Source: Peptostreptococcus equinus (GTDB taxonomy: Bacteria; Bacillota; Clostridia; Peptostreptococcales; Peptostreptococcaceae). Taken from it: a stretch of DNA of 64,000 bases. Position 1 is the stretch's first letter; each line of letters opens with the position of its first letter. The stretch spans positions 1,860,001-1,924,000 of the forward strand of contig NZ_CP114052.1 in the NCBI RefSeq assembly GCF_027125355.1, in the 5' to 3' direction. A model generated the notes under the pieces. It saw nothing but the letters and a program-made list of their open reading frames with translations, was not told where the DNA came from and searched no databases. Positions 8,999 through 17,418 of this stretch are shown in pieces. A program made the position numbers and the translations under genes.

Positions 8999-9373
8999 TT
9001 ACAATAATTGTTTTGCTGTATCTACAGTTACTATTAAAACCCTGTTCATAAATGGGTATTTTTCGAACATCATATCATAAACTTCACCTGAAGATAAGAA
9101 CTCTGCTCTACCTTCTATTCTAAATCCAGTACCCTGATATCCATTGTATCCTTCTACTTCTCTAGCTGCTAAAGTAAGTTTAACTTTGTCGTTAACTTTC
9201 ACATCAGCTTCTGTAGATGTCATTCCAGCAGCTGGAATATAAATCTTATCACCCTCAACTACTAAATATGAGTTCCAAGTACAAGTAACATTTGCTTCTT
9301 CACCTGATCCCCAAGATACTATCGATACTGCTCCTTCATGCTTTAATACTTCAAAAAATTTTTCGCTTAACAT
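8999..9373 (-). CDS. FMN-binding split-barrel protein (PNPOx-like)
   Basis: This 124-residue protein has the pyridoxamine-phosphate-oxidase-like split beta-barrel pattern. Its sequence and length closely resemble, from memory, the small FMN-binding protein of Desulfovibrio vulgaris: the start MLSEKFFEVLKHEG, the TWNSYL segment, the P-x-GMTSTEADV segment, GTGFRIEG and the VTVDTAKQLL ending all have counterparts. Such proteins bind FMN as homodimers and are proposed electron carriers; the physiological role is not established. GGAGGATT precedes the ATG. It is a single gene between terminators on the minus strand, with no redox partner nearby. Confidence 0.8.
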   Translation of the reverse strand: MLSEKFFEVLKHEGAVSIVSWGSGEEANVTCTWNSYLVVEGDKIYIPAAGMTSTEADVKVNDKVKLTLAAREVEGYNGYQGTGFRIEGRAEFLSSGEVYDMMFEKYPFMNRVLIVTVDTAKQLL

Positions 9374-9471
9374 TTTTAATCCTCCGTTATAATAAGTTAT
9401 TCATATATAGATATAAGCATTTATCTATAAAAATAAAATACCCCTTTAAAATCTTTTAAAGCTAAAAAAAT

Positions 9472-9500
9472 AAAAACCAACTTATTATAAGTTGGTTTTT
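9472..9500. terminator. Bidirectional terminator
   Basis: AAAAACCAACTTA pairs with TAAGTTGGTTTTT, with A/T runs on both sides. It lies 30 bases after the stop of the anchored unknown gene on the minus strand and upstream of the FMN-binding gene. Confidence 0.9.
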
Positions 9501-9530
9501 ATTTTTTTATATATATTTAATTTTTATTCA

Positions 9531-10130
9531 CTATTTATCTTTTTTTAGGTCATTATGAAAATCATAAACTACTTTACCGTCAGTAACTTTTAATAGTATG
9601 TTTTTTTCATTATATGGGTTTAACACTACAAAACTGAAATTTTTTAGTCCTACATCAGCCAATTCCTTTGATGATTCTTGAGAACTTTTCAACATATCAT
9701 TCCAAATATTTTCTAGCTCTTTTTTATTTTCTTTGCCATCTGCTTGATTTCCATCGACTAAATAGTATTTTAACGATTTATCTTCACTCTTATCTTTCAC
9801 TTTGAAAATTATTGTTCTAGTATTTTCGTCAAATTTACTTGTAGCGTATAATCCATCTCCAAGATTTTCCTCTTTTTTTCCATCAAACATCTTATTGTAT
9901 TCCTTAAATACTTCTTTTTCAATTAATAATGTAGTTTGATTATTACTTTTATTTTCTACCTTCTCCATTGAATAAGGCTTTCCAGCTTCTTTACTCTTTT
10001 GCTCGTACATAGTTTCTTGTCTGTCTGCATAAATGATAAATCCTACCGCTGCAATTAACAATACTGCTACTATACTTAAAAATACTTTTAATCCAGTTTT
10101 TTTCTTTTTTACCTTTACTTCCGTTTCCAT
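9531..10130 (-). CDS. Membrane-anchored protein of unknown function
   Basis: I do not recognise a family. The protein has a basic N-terminus (VKVKKKKTGLK), one hydrophobic segment (about 16-36, VFLSIVAVLLIAAVGFIIYA) and a hydrophilic, charged domain of about 160 residues outside the membrane. The C-terminal part alternates hydrophobic and polar residues (FSFVVLNPY, ILLKVTDGKVVYDF), suggesting a beta-sheet domain. An in-frame ATG at 10151 exists, but GGAGG lies 5 bases before the ATG at 10130, so I start there (199 residues). It forms a single-gene unit ending in a terminator. Its layout resembles the unknown at 33003-33470, but I see no clear sequence similarity. Confidence 0.7.
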   Translation of the reverse strand: METEVKVKKKKTGLKVFLSIVAVLLIAAVGFIIYADRQETMYEQKSKEAGKPYSMEKVENKSNNQTTLLIEKEVFKEYNKMFDGKKEENLGDGLYATSKFDENTRTIIFKVKDKSEDKSLKYYLVDGNQADGKENKKELENIWNDMLKSSQESSKELADVGLKNFSFVVLNPYNEKNILLKVTDGKVVYDFHNDLKKDK

Positions 10131-10168
10131 AATATCCTCCATATTACTCAATTAATTATTTCTTATTA

Positions 10169-10177
10169 ATTATATCA
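10169..10177 (-). promoter_or_regulatory. Extended -10 promoter for the anchored unknown gene
   Basis: On the minus strand TGA-TATAAT lies about 40 bases upstream of the start at 10130. The -35 region is weak. The extended -10 and the position support a promoter. Confidence 0.45.
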
Positions 10178-10276
10178 TTTTTTTATTAAAATAATAAGAT
10201 TAAATCAATACTTGTAAGCATTTTCTTAGTATAAAACATTTTTTGTAATCAAATTAATTATTTTAATTAATATTAA

Positions 10277-10306
10277 ATGTTTTTGAATGTTTTTAGATGT
10301 TTTTGA
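10277..10306 (+). promoter_or_regulatory. Putative FruR operator: three 10-bp direct repeats
   Basis: Three tandem copies read ATGTTTTTGA, ATGTTTTTAG and ATGTTTTTGA at an exact 10-bp period, one helical turn. They sit just upstream of the -35 box of the fru operon. Arrays of direct repeats near the promoter are typical targets of DeoR-family regulators, and the first gene of the operon encodes one. The binding itself is inferred. Confidence 0.65.
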
Positions 10307-10317
10307 GCGAAAAAGAC

Positions 10318-10346
10318 TTGAAACGTTCATTAAATAGTATTATTAT
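10318..10346 (+). promoter_or_regulatory. Promoter of the fruRKA operon
   Basis: TTGAAA (10318-10323) and TATTAT (10341-10346) are separated by 17 bp, each one mismatch from consensus. The putative FruR repeats end 11 bp upstream. The arms TGAA/TTCA form a small inverted repeat over the -35 box. Confidence 0.75.
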
Positions 10347-10367
10347 AATGAATATGGAGGTGTGAAA

Positions 10368-11117
10368 ATGCTTACAGAAGAAAGAGAAGAATATATTCTT
10401 AATGAATTAAGAATGAGTCGCACAGTAAAACTGCATCAGTTAATGCAAAAACTAGATGTTTCAGAATCCACGATTAGACGTGATTTATCACAACTAGAAG
10501 AACGTGGACTTTTAACTAGAATTCATGGAGGTGCTAAACTTAACTATCACATCGATAAAGAACCTACCTTCGATGAAAAAAATACCATTAATAATTCCGC
10601 AAAATTATCAATTGGTCAAAAAGCCTCTCAAATGGTAAATAAAGGAGACGTAATATATATAGATGCTGGTACAACAACAGCTAAAATTATTCCTTATTTA
10701 GAGAATAAGCCAAGTACAGTAGTAACTAATGGCCTATTACAAGCTTATGAATTAAGTCAAAATGGTTATCAAACAATACTTTTAGGGGGAAAGATCAAAA
10801 ATACCACACAATCTATTGTTGGCATTAGTGCACAAACACAATTAAGTCAATATGTTTTTGATAAAGCTTTTATTGGTATAAACGGAATACATAGTGACTT
10901 TGGTTTAACAACTGCTGATGAAGAAGAAGCAGCTATTAAATCACTTGTAATAAATCGTGCTGGCAGAACTTATATAATGACAGATTCTAGTAAATTTAAT
11001 AAAGTTTCATTTTGTAAAGTATGTAACTTAGACGAAGTTACAATAATTACAAATAAACTGGAAGAATATGTATCAGACGATTTCATTGAATCAACAACTA
11101 TTTTGGAGGTGAAATAA
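10368..11117 (+). CDS. fruR: DeoR-family transcriptional regulator of fructose utilization
   Basis: This cytoplasmic repressor probably controls the fru operon in response to fructose-1-phosphate. The N-terminal winged helix-turn-helix (about 1-57) shows the DeoR signature VSESTIRRDLSQLEERGLL followed by RIHGGA. The C-terminal sugar-phosphate-sensing domain carries DAGTTTAKI and FDKAFIGINGI, typical of DeoRC. The length of 249 residues is normal. An in-frame GTG at 10362 exists, but GGAGG is 7 bases before the ATG at 10368. The stop overlaps the fruK start by one base (TAATG). Its first place in a fruR-fruK-fruA operon supports the assignment. Confidence 0.92.
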   Translation: MLTEEREEYILNELRMSRTVKLHQLMQKLDVSESTIRRDLSQLEERGLLTRIHGGAKLNYHIDKEPTFDEKNTINNSAKLSIGQKASQMVNKGDVIYIDAGTTTAKIIPYLENKPSTVVTNGLLQAYELSQNGYQTILLGGKIKNTTQSIVGISAQTQLSQYVFDKAFIGINGIHSDFGLTTADEEEAAIKSLVINRAGRTYIMTDSSKFNKVSFCKVCNLDEVTIITNKLEEYVSDDFIESTTILEVK

Positions 11118-12037
11118 TGATTTATACTATCACTTTTAATCCAGCCATTGACCTAGTGTTTCAAGTTAATCACTTAAATATTGGCCAACTAAATCGAGTA
11201 GATAACGAAGATTTTGTAGCTGGAGGTAAAGGTATCAACGTATCTGTCTTATTAAAACGTTTTGATAAAGACAATATTGCAACAGGTTTTATTGGTGGTT
11301 TTACTGGTCAATTTATTATATCTCAACTTGAAAAGGAAGGAATAAAGTCAGCTTTCATTGAAGCAGATGGTATCACTAGAGTAAATTGTAAAATACACTC
11401 TGATAGTGAAACAGAAATCAATGGAAATGGCCCTATTATATCAGAGGAAAACTTCCAAAAATTCTTAAAATTTTTCAAAAGTGAATTAAAAGAAAATGAC
11501 TATGTATTTTTATCAGGTAATTCAGCTAAAGGTATGACATCAGATTCATATGGTCAGGTCGCAAAATTATGTCAAGATATGAATGTTAAGTTGATATTAG
11601 ATTCTAATTTAGACAACCTTACTTCTTGCTTGATTTATAAGCCTTTTATTATAAAACCTAATCATCATGAATTGGGAGAAATTTTTAATATAAAAATCAA
11701 TACTGTAAAAGAAATTATTTATTATGCAAAAAAATTACAGGAATACGGAGCTAAAAATGTTCTTGTATCAAGGGGATCTCATGGAGCTATACTGGTAAGT
11801 CAAGAAGGTAAAGTTTACGAATCAAATGTACCAAGTGGAAATGTAATTAACTCAGTAGGTGCTGGAGATTCAATGCTTGCAGGTTTTATGGCTAAATATA
11901 TGGAAGAAGAAAATTATAAAGAGAGTCTACTTCAGGGAGCTGCATCTGGTTCAGCTACTGCATTCTCTACCGGAATAGGTCAGATAAAACTAATAGAAGA
12001 ACTTAAAAAACAGATTACTGTAAAAGAAATTGTATAG
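11117..12037 (+). CDS. fruK: 1-phosphofructokinase
   Basis: It phosphorylates fructose-1-phosphate, made by the FruA transporter, to fructose-1,6-bisphosphate for glycolysis. The 306-residue protein belongs to the PfkB/ribokinase family. VAGGKGINVSVLLKRF is the first signature, and VNSVGAGDSMLAGF is the second, with the catalytic Asp in GAGDS. The N-terminus MIYTITFNPAIDLVF is typical of FruK/LacC. GGAGGTGAAATA precedes the ATG and lies inside the end of fruR. fruA follows after 9 bases. LacC-type tagatose kinases are similar, but the neighbours favour FruK. Confidence 0.95.
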   Translation: MIYTITFNPAIDLVFQVNHLNIGQLNRVDNEDFVAGGKGINVSVLLKRFDKDNIATGFIGGFTGQFIISQLEKEGIKSAFIEADGITRVNCKIHSDSETEINGNGPIISEENFQKFLKFFKSELKENDYVFLSGNSAKGMTSDSYGQVAKLCQDMNVKLILDSNLDNLTSCLIYKPFIIKPNHHELGEIFNIKINTVKEIIYYAKKLQEYGAKNVLVSRGSHGAILVSQEGKVYESNVPSGNVINSVGAGDSMLAGFMAKYMEEENYKESLLQGAASGSATAFSTGIGQIKLIEELKKQITVKEIV

Positions 12038-12046
12038 GAGGAAAAA

Positions 12047-14047
12047 ATGAAATTATCAGAATTAATTTTGAAAGAAGCAATGGATTTATCATTGCAAACA
12101 AGTGAAAAAAATGAAACACTTTATCATTTAGCCAATAATTTTGCAAAAACTGGCTTATTGACAAATGTTGACTCTTATGTAGAAAAATTAAAGGCTCGTG
12201 AAGCAGAATTTACAACTGGTGTAGGTGATGAAATTGCTATACCACATGCACAAGATGCCTCAATTAAAAAGCCAGCTATTATTATGGGACGTAGCGATAA
12301 AGGAATAGATTGGAATTCATTCGATGGACAACCTGCAAAACTTCTATTTATGATTGCTGCTCCAGAAGGCGGCGGAGAACATTTAAAGGCTCTAGCATCA
12401 CTTTCAAAGGTATTATTAATACCAGAAGCAAAAGCTGAATTATTAGCAGCAAGTAATGCTGATCAGGTCGTTGATATTTTTGATAAGTATGATGAAAGCG
12501 AAGGTTCAAAAATAAATTCAAATAATGAATCTAAAGAAGAAGTTATTGATAAAGAAATTAATAATAGCACTTCTACTCCATCACCTATAATAGCTGAAGA
12601 TAAGCCTTATATTCTTGCAGTAACTGCTTGCCCTACTGGCATAGCTCATACATTTATGGCTGAAGAAAAGTTAAAACAAGCTGCCAAATTAGCTGGTTAT
12701 CCAATCAAAGTTGAAACAAATGGGCAATCAGGAGTAGGTAACAGATTAACTAAAACCGATATAGATAAGGCCACAGCTATTATAGTCGCCGCTGATAAAC
12801 AAGTAGAGATGGCTCGTTTTAATGGAAAACCAGTTATTATAACAAAAGTATCAGATGGTATAAATAAGGCAGATAACTTGGTAGAACGTGCTTCAAAGGC
12901 CGATGCTCCTATATATCATGCTGAAAATACAGATGATGATAATTCAGAAGATATTGAAAATGAATCGCTAGGTCGTAAATTCTATAAACACTTGATGAAT
13001 GGTGTTTCTCATATGTTGCCATTTGTCGTAGCTGGAGGTATTTTAATCGCTATATCATTCTTCTGGGGTATAAATTCTTCAAATCCAGAGGATCCATCAT
13101 ATAATGCAATAGCTCAGACATTGATGGTACTTGGAAAATTATCATTTGCTATGATGTTGCCAATACTAGCAGGATTTATAGGTAAATCAATAGCAGATAG
13201 ACCCGGTCTAGTAATTGGTTTAATGGGTGGTATTTTTGCAAACCCAGGAATTATCGCAGATTTTGGTGGTGGCGTTGGTATATTTAAGGGTGCTGTTCCT
13301 TCAGGATTTTTAGGAGCATTGATCGCTGGTTTCTTAGCTGGTGGTATAGTTTGGTTCTTACGTAAAATCACTAATTGGATGCCAAAATCACTTGACGGTT
13401 TAAAACCTATATTTATCTTCCCTGTTCTAGGTGTTTTAATAATGGGTATCTTGATGCTATTTGTTATTAATGGTCCTATGGGTGCTATTATGAGTAGTTT
13501 AACTGGTGCTATTTCTTCAATACCAAGGGAATGGACAATAATATTAGGATTTGTAGTAGGTGCTATGATGTCAATAGATATGGGAGGACCTATTAATAAG
13601 GCTGCATATGTAACAGGTACTGCTCTAGTAACAGCAGGTGGAGCCGCTGGTTCTAATGTTATGGCTGCCGTTATGGTAGGTGGTATGGTGCCTCCTCTAG
13701 CGATAGCAATAGCTGCTACAATAAAGAAAAATTTATGGCCAGCAGAACAACGCAACAGTGCATTAGTCAATTATGTAATGGGTGCTGCATTTATTACAGA
13801 AGGTGCAATACCTTTTGCAGCCGCTAACCCTCTAAAAGTAATTCCTTCATTAGCCTTTGGTGCTGGTGTTGCTGGCGCATTAAGTATGTTATTTAAGTGC
13901 TACAGCCTTGTACCTCATGGTGGCATATTTGCAGTTGCAGCAGGTGGTGTAACTAATCCATTGATGTTCTTATTAGCATGGTTAATAGGTGGACTTGTAG
14001 GAGCTGGATTATTAATTGTTACCCTTTCAAGAAAAAATATTAAATAA
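12047..14047 (+). CDS. fruA: PTS fructose transporter, EIIABC
   Basis: This membrane permease imports fructose and phosphorylates it to fructose-1-phosphate using PEP through HPr. Three domains are fused in the order IIA (about 1-150, phospho-His67 in EIAIPHAQ), IIB (about 187-285, phospho-Cys195 in AVTACPTGIAHTF) and IIC (about 312-660, many membrane helices, with a GGPINKAAYV motif). A Ser/Asn/Glu-rich linker joins IIA and IIB. The length of 666 residues fits FruA of Bacillota. AGGAGG precedes the start. It is the last gene of the operon, closed by a terminator at 14077-14116. Confidence 0.95.
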   Translation: MKLSELILKEAMDLSLQTSEKNETLYHLANNFAKTGLLTNVDSYVEKLKAREAEFTTGVGDEIAIPHAQDASIKKPAIIMGRSDKGIDWNSFDGQPAKLLFMIAAPEGGGEHLKALASLSKVLLIPEAKAELLAASNADQVVDIFDKYDESEGSKINSNNESKEEVIDKEINNSTSTPSPIIAEDKPYILAVTACPTGIAHTFMAEEKLKQAAKLAGYPIKVETNGQSGVGNRLTKTDIDKATAIIVAADKQVEMARFNGKPVIITKVSDGINKADNLVERASKADAPIYHAENTDDDNSEDIENESLGRKFYKHLMNGVSHMLPFVVAGGILIAISFFWGINSSNPEDPSYNAIAQTLMVLGKLSFAMMLPILAGFIGKSIADRPGLVIGLMGGIFANPGIIADFGGGVGIFKGAVPSGFLGALIAGFLAGGIVWFLRKITNWMPKSLDGLKPIFIFPVLGVLIMGILMLFVINGPMGAIMSSLTGAISSIPREWTIILGFVVGAMMSIDMGGPINKAAYVTGTALVTAGGAAGSNVMAAVMVGGMVPPLAIAIAATIKKNLWPAEQRNSALVNYVMGAAFITEGAIPFAAANPLKVIPSLAFGAGVAGALSMLFKCYSLVPHGGIFAVAAGGVTNPLMFLLAWLIGGLVGAGLLIVTLSRKNIK

Positions 14048-14076
14048 TTTCCTATAACAAAGTAAATATATATAAT

Positions 14077-14116
14077 AAAAAGGTTGAATATACTTAAGTA
14101 TACTCAACCTTTTTTA
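14077..14116 (+). terminator. Terminator of the fru operon
   Basis: AAAAGGTTGA...TCAACCTTTT forms a long stem, with TATACTTAAGTATA pairing in its upper part, and ends in TTTTTT. It lies 30 bases after the fruA stop. Confidence 0.92.
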
Positions 14117-14179
14117 GTTCACTATTTTATATCTATATAATTCTATATTCACAAATTTTTAAAAAAATTCAAAAAATGC

Positions 14180-14212
14180 TTGACATATATTTTTTATCTG
14201 TGATAGTATAAT
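14180..14212 (+). promoter_or_regulatory. Promoter of the T-box/metNIQ unit
   Basis: A perfect -35 TTGACA lies at 14180-14185. With normal spacing the best -10 is TAGTAT (14204-14209), preceded by TG as an extended element. A better TATAAT (14207-14212) is 21 bp away. Both could be used; transcription would start near 14217-14220. Confidence 0.6.
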
Positions 14213-14218
14213 GACAAT

Positions 14219-14472
14219 ATATTTTTAAAAAACTATGAAAAGAAAAGTAAATCGTTGGAAGTTCAAAAAGAGAGTTTACGTTTGGTGAAAGTAAACAACG
14301 GAATGCGATTGAAAATGGTCTTGGAGTTGGATAGGTGATATGTAATCTATCTCGGGGTTGCCCGTTATAGCAATAGAGTATGATAGTACTCGAAGAGGTA
14401 GTCAATGTGAGTTGTCTATAAATTAAGGTGGTAACACGGTATTTCGTCCTTTGGTATGAGGGCGATTTTTTT
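14219..14472 (+). promoter_or_regulatory. T-box leader, probably methionine-specific
   Basis: This 250-base leader has the elements of a tRNA-sensing T-box. It contains an AGAG-type stem I element followed by a GTTTAC/GTAAAC hairpin with the GGTGAAA distal loop. The T-box sequence AAGGTGGTAACACGG lies at 14425-14439, and the terminator TCGTCCT/AGGGCGA at 14444-14465 is followed by seven T residues. In the specifier loop, GAAA-ATG-G (codon 14315-14317) reads as Met. A Trp reading (TGG, one base on) is less likely, because the base after the specifier is usually a purine and the downstream transporter is MetNIQ. Uncharged tRNA would stabilise the antiterminator and switch on the genes. Confidence 0.9.
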
Positions 14473-14514
14473 ATGCATAAAAAATATACTATTATCTAAA
14501 TTAGGAGGTATAAG

Positions 14515-15621
14515 ATGATTGAATTAGGAAATATTACAAGAAGTATAGATGGGCAATTTTATAATGAAGCTGGTGGGATTATAGAATTAGAAAGACTAAT
14601 ATCAAATTTTAATAGACCATTAATTATTACAGGACATAAGTCATTTGAAGCTTTTAAAAAATCATATAAAAGTCACAATAAAAAATTATTAGAATATCCC
14701 TTATTAAAGTATGATCACAGCTCTAGTGAAGAAAATATTTTGGAACTTGTTGAAAAGGCAAAAAAATATAATTCTGATATTATAGTGGCCATTGGTGGAG
14801 GTAAGCTAATAGATACTGCAAAAGGTGTTGCAGACAGGTTAAACATAGATATTGCTACTATACCTACTGTAATAAGCAATTGTGCAGCTGTAACTCCTCT
14901 GGGAGTTGTCTATGATAAAAATAATTGTTTTCTTAGATTTGATTACTTCAAGCGTTCAGGCTTTTTGTGTATAGTAGATTATGAGTTGTTGCTGGATTCT
15001 CCTATTGAATACTTTATAGGAGGTATATGTGATACTATCGCTAAATGGTATGAGGCCGAAGCTATCACAAGACAGTATGACATTACTACTCTTCCTGCTT
15101 TAGTACAGGTAGGATTAGCTACAGCTAAGGTCTCTAAAGAAATATTATTAAAAGATGCTCAAAAAGCTGTAAATGCACTTAAAAATAAAGAAATTAATGA
15201 AGAATTCAAGAGAGTTGTAGATACAGTATTTGCGGTAGCTGGTTATGTTGGATCTCAAGCTGGACAATATGGAAGAATATCAGGAGCACATGCAATACAT
15301 AACGGATTAACTCAATTTAGTGAAACAAATTCTATCCAACATGGTGTTAAAGTATCCTATGGGGTGTTAGTACAACTTGTATACACAAAAGACTATGATG
15401 AAGTGAAAAAACTAATCAAATTTTACAAAGAGAATGGATATATATATTCATGGAATCAACTTGGTATAAAAACTGATTTTGAAGTAGCTGCTAAAAAAGT
15501 AGCTGAATATTCTTCCTCTGACAAAGAATCTTTTAAATTAATTGACTCTAATATCAATAGTGAAAAAGTATATCAAGCTATTGTCAAATTAGAAGGTATA
15601 GTAGGAAATTTAGAGTTATAA
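14515..15621 (+). CDS. Iron-containing alcohol dehydrogenase family protein (GldA/HcxA-like)
   Basis: This cytoplasmic NAD(P)-dependent dehydrogenase of 368 residues belongs to the GldA branch. The nucleotide loop is AIGGGKLIDTAK (about 93-104). Metal ligands are likely Asp in GGICDTIAKW (about 170), His in GAHAIHNGL and His in SIQHGVKVSYG. These match the Asp-His-His set of glycerol dehydrogenase. The branch also contains hydroxycarboxylate dehydrogenases that reduce 2-oxo acids such as 2-oxobutanoate. Placement behind a Met-type T-box and before metNIQ hints at a 2-oxo acid from methionine as substrate, which is inference. AGGAGG precedes the ATG. No terminator is seen before metN. Confidence 0.82.
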   Translation: MIELGNITRSIDGQFYNEAGGIIELERLISNFNRPLIITGHKSFEAFKKSYKSHNKKLLEYPLLKYDHSSSEENILELVEKAKKYNSDIIVAIGGGKLIDTAKGVADRLNIDIATIPTVISNCAAVTPLGVVYDKNNCFLRFDYFKRSGFLCIVDYELLLDSPIEYFIGGICDTIAKWYEAEAITRQYDITTLPALVQVGLATAKVSKEILLKDAQKAVNALKNKEINEEFKRVVDTVFAVAGYVGSQAGQYGRISGAHAIHNGLTQFSETNSIQHGVKVSYGVLVQLVYTKDYDEVKKLIKFYKENGYIYSWNQLGIKTDFEVAAKKVAEYSSSDKESFKLIDSNINSEKVYQAIVKLEGIVGNLEL

Positions 15622-15689
15622 ATTTATTGATAAATTATATTATAAAATTTAAAAGAATATTTTATTAGACTAATAAAGGATGTGAATAA

Positions 15690-16703
15690 ATGATTGAATT
15701 AATAAATGTAAGCAAAAGTTTTAAACAAAATAAAAATACTATTAGTGCATTAAAAACTACTAATCTAAAGATTAAACAGGGAGAGATTTTTGGTATAATA
15801 GGCTATTCAGGTGCAGGAAAAAGCACGCTATTAAGATGTATAAACTTATTAGAAACACCATCTTCAGGTAAAATAATTGTGGATGGACAAACAGTAAACG
15901 AATTAAATAAAAAAGAATTAAGAAAATATCGTCAAAAAGTAGGAATTATCTTTCAGCAATTTAATTTGATTAAATCAAAGACAGTTTATGAAAATATTGA
16001 ATTTAATCTAAAAGCTGGCAATACAAAAAAAGAAGATATTTCAAGACGTGTTGATGAATTACTTGAATTAGTAGGCCTAACAGACAAAAGAAATGAGTAT
16101 CCAAATCAACTATCTGGTGGACAAAAACAAAGAGTTGGTATAGCGAAAGCATTAGCTAATAATCCAAAAATTCTTCTTTGCGATGAGGCTACAAGTGCAT
16201 TAGATCCAGTTACTACTAAACAAATACTGAATCTATTAAAGCAAATAAATGATAAATTAGCTATAACAATTATTATTGTAACACACGAAATGGAAGTAAT
16301 AAAAGAAACTTGCCAAAGAGTTGCTGTGATGGAAAAAGGTCAAATAATTGAACAAAATTCTGTATTTGAGATATTTGCTAACCCAAAAACTAAATTGATG
16401 CAGGAATTTGTATATAATACTAGAAAAAACTTTATTCCAAGTAACCTTATTAAGAGCTTTGACGGAGACAAATTAATTGAATTAACATTCAAAGGACACA
16501 CAGCAAATAAACCAATCGTATATGAATTAGCTAAAAAACATAATGTTGCTGTAAATATCTTCGGAGGTAATATAGAACACTTAGAAGATAAACAGTTGGG
16601 TACTCTAATTTTATCACTAGAAGGTAAAGAGCAAAATACAAATGAAATGATAGATTATCTAAATAATAAAGTAGAAGGCGTGGAGGTGAAAAGATATGCT
16701 TAA
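15690..16703 (+). CDS. metN: Methionine ABC transporter ATP-binding protein
   Basis: This ATPase of the MetNIQ importer couples ATP hydrolysis to uptake of methionine. Walker A is GYSGAGKST (about 37-45), the Q-loop is IFQQFNLI, the signature is [15 protein letters not shown] and Walker B is ILLCDEATSALDP. A C-terminal region of about 80 residues (about 258-337) fits the NIL domain, which in MetN binds methionine and inhibits transport. The length of 337 residues is normal. It overlaps metI by 8 bases. The T-box upstream suggests that the unit responds to methionine starvation. Confidence 0.95.
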   Translation: MIELINVSKSFKQNKNTISALKTTNLKIKQGEIFGIIGYSGAGKSTLLRCINLLETPSSGKIIVDGQTVNELNKKELRKYRQKVGIIFQQFNLIKSKTVYENIEFNLKAGNTKKEDISRRVDELLELVGLTDKRNEYPNQLSGGQKQRVGIAKALANNPKILLCDEATSALDPVTTKQILNLLKQINDKLAITIIIVTHEMEVIKETCQRVAVMEKGQIIEQNSVFEIFANPKTKLMQEFVYNTRKNFIPSNLIKSFDGDKLIELTFKGHTANKPIVYELAKKHNVAVNIFGGNIEHLEDKQLGTLILSLEGKEQNTNEMIDYLNNKVEGVEVKRYA

Positions 16704-17370
16704 TAACTTTATAATCCAATGGAACCGGATATTCCCAGAATTAATAAAAGCATTTAATGATTCTCTAATAATGATAGGAGTCTCAATTATTATTACAGTA
16801 ATTATTGGATTAACACTAGGAATTTTACTTTTTCTAACTAATAATAGATTATTGTTTAAAAACAGGTTTATATATTCTATTGTAGATTTTATAGTAAACA
16901 CAATTAGATCAATACCTTTCATAATATTATTGGTATTTTTAATACCTTTTACAATATTCTTAGTAGGTAAATCAACTGGACCAATAGGAGCAATTGTACC
17001 TCTTACAGTCGCTGCTATACCTCTTTTCACTAGATTGGTGGATACATCGTTAAATGAAATTGATAAGGGAATAGTAGAATCAAGCGTAGCATCTGGTGCC
17101 AGTGTATGGTTAATTGTAAAAGAAGTCCTTATACCAGAATCATTATATGGAATAATACAGTCTATCACACTAACTCTAATAAATTTAATTGCATTTTCTG
17201 CAATGGCTGGAGTTGTAGGTGGAGGTGGTATTGGTGATTTAGCTATAAGATATGGATATTACAGATTTGATAATTTCACAATGTCGATAACTGTAATACT
17301 CTTAATACTTTTAGTCCAAATAACACAAAAAGTCGGTTCAAGCCTAGCTCAAAAATACAAGAGAGATTAA
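16696..17370 (+). CDS. metI: Methionine ABC transporter permease
   Basis: This inner-membrane subunit of MetNIQ has 224 residues and about five predicted membrane helices (about 18-48, 58-90, 95-115, 145-175 and 190-212). The cytoplasmic coupling loop EIDKGIVESSVASGASVWLI carries the EAA-like motif that contacts MetN. The segment AMAGVVGGGGIGDLAIRYGY is highly typical of MetI permeases. The start overlaps metN by 8 bases, so expression is coupled. metQ follows after 48 bases. Confidence 0.95.
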   Translation: MLNNFIIQWNRIFPELIKAFNDSLIMIGVSIIITVIIGLTLGILLFLTNNRLLFKNRFIYSIVDFIVNTIRSIPFIILLVFLIPFTIFLVGKSTGPIGAIVPLTVAAIPLFTRLVDTSLNEIDKGIVESSVASGASVWLIVKEVLIPESLYGIIQSITLTLINLIAFSAMAGVVGGGGIGDLAIRYGYYRFDNFTMSITVILLILLVQITQKVGSSLAQKYKRD

Positions 17371-17418
17371 AAAATACTATTAGAAAAATATTACCGTTAA
17401 ATAAAAAGGAGAAAAAAT

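Noticed and set aside
10318..10332. A catabolite-repression cre site at the fru promoter
   Set aside because: TGAAACGTTCA is one base short of the cre consensus spacing, so CcpA binding is not supported.
13114..13770. A long open frame on the minus strand inside fruA
   Set aside because: It is the antisense of the membrane domain of FruA, is Pro/Ile-rich and has no ribosome binding site or known motif.
14311..14320. A Trp specifier (TGG) in the T-box
   Set aside because: The ATG reading leaves a purine after the codon and agrees with the methionine transporter downstream; TGG would be followed by T.
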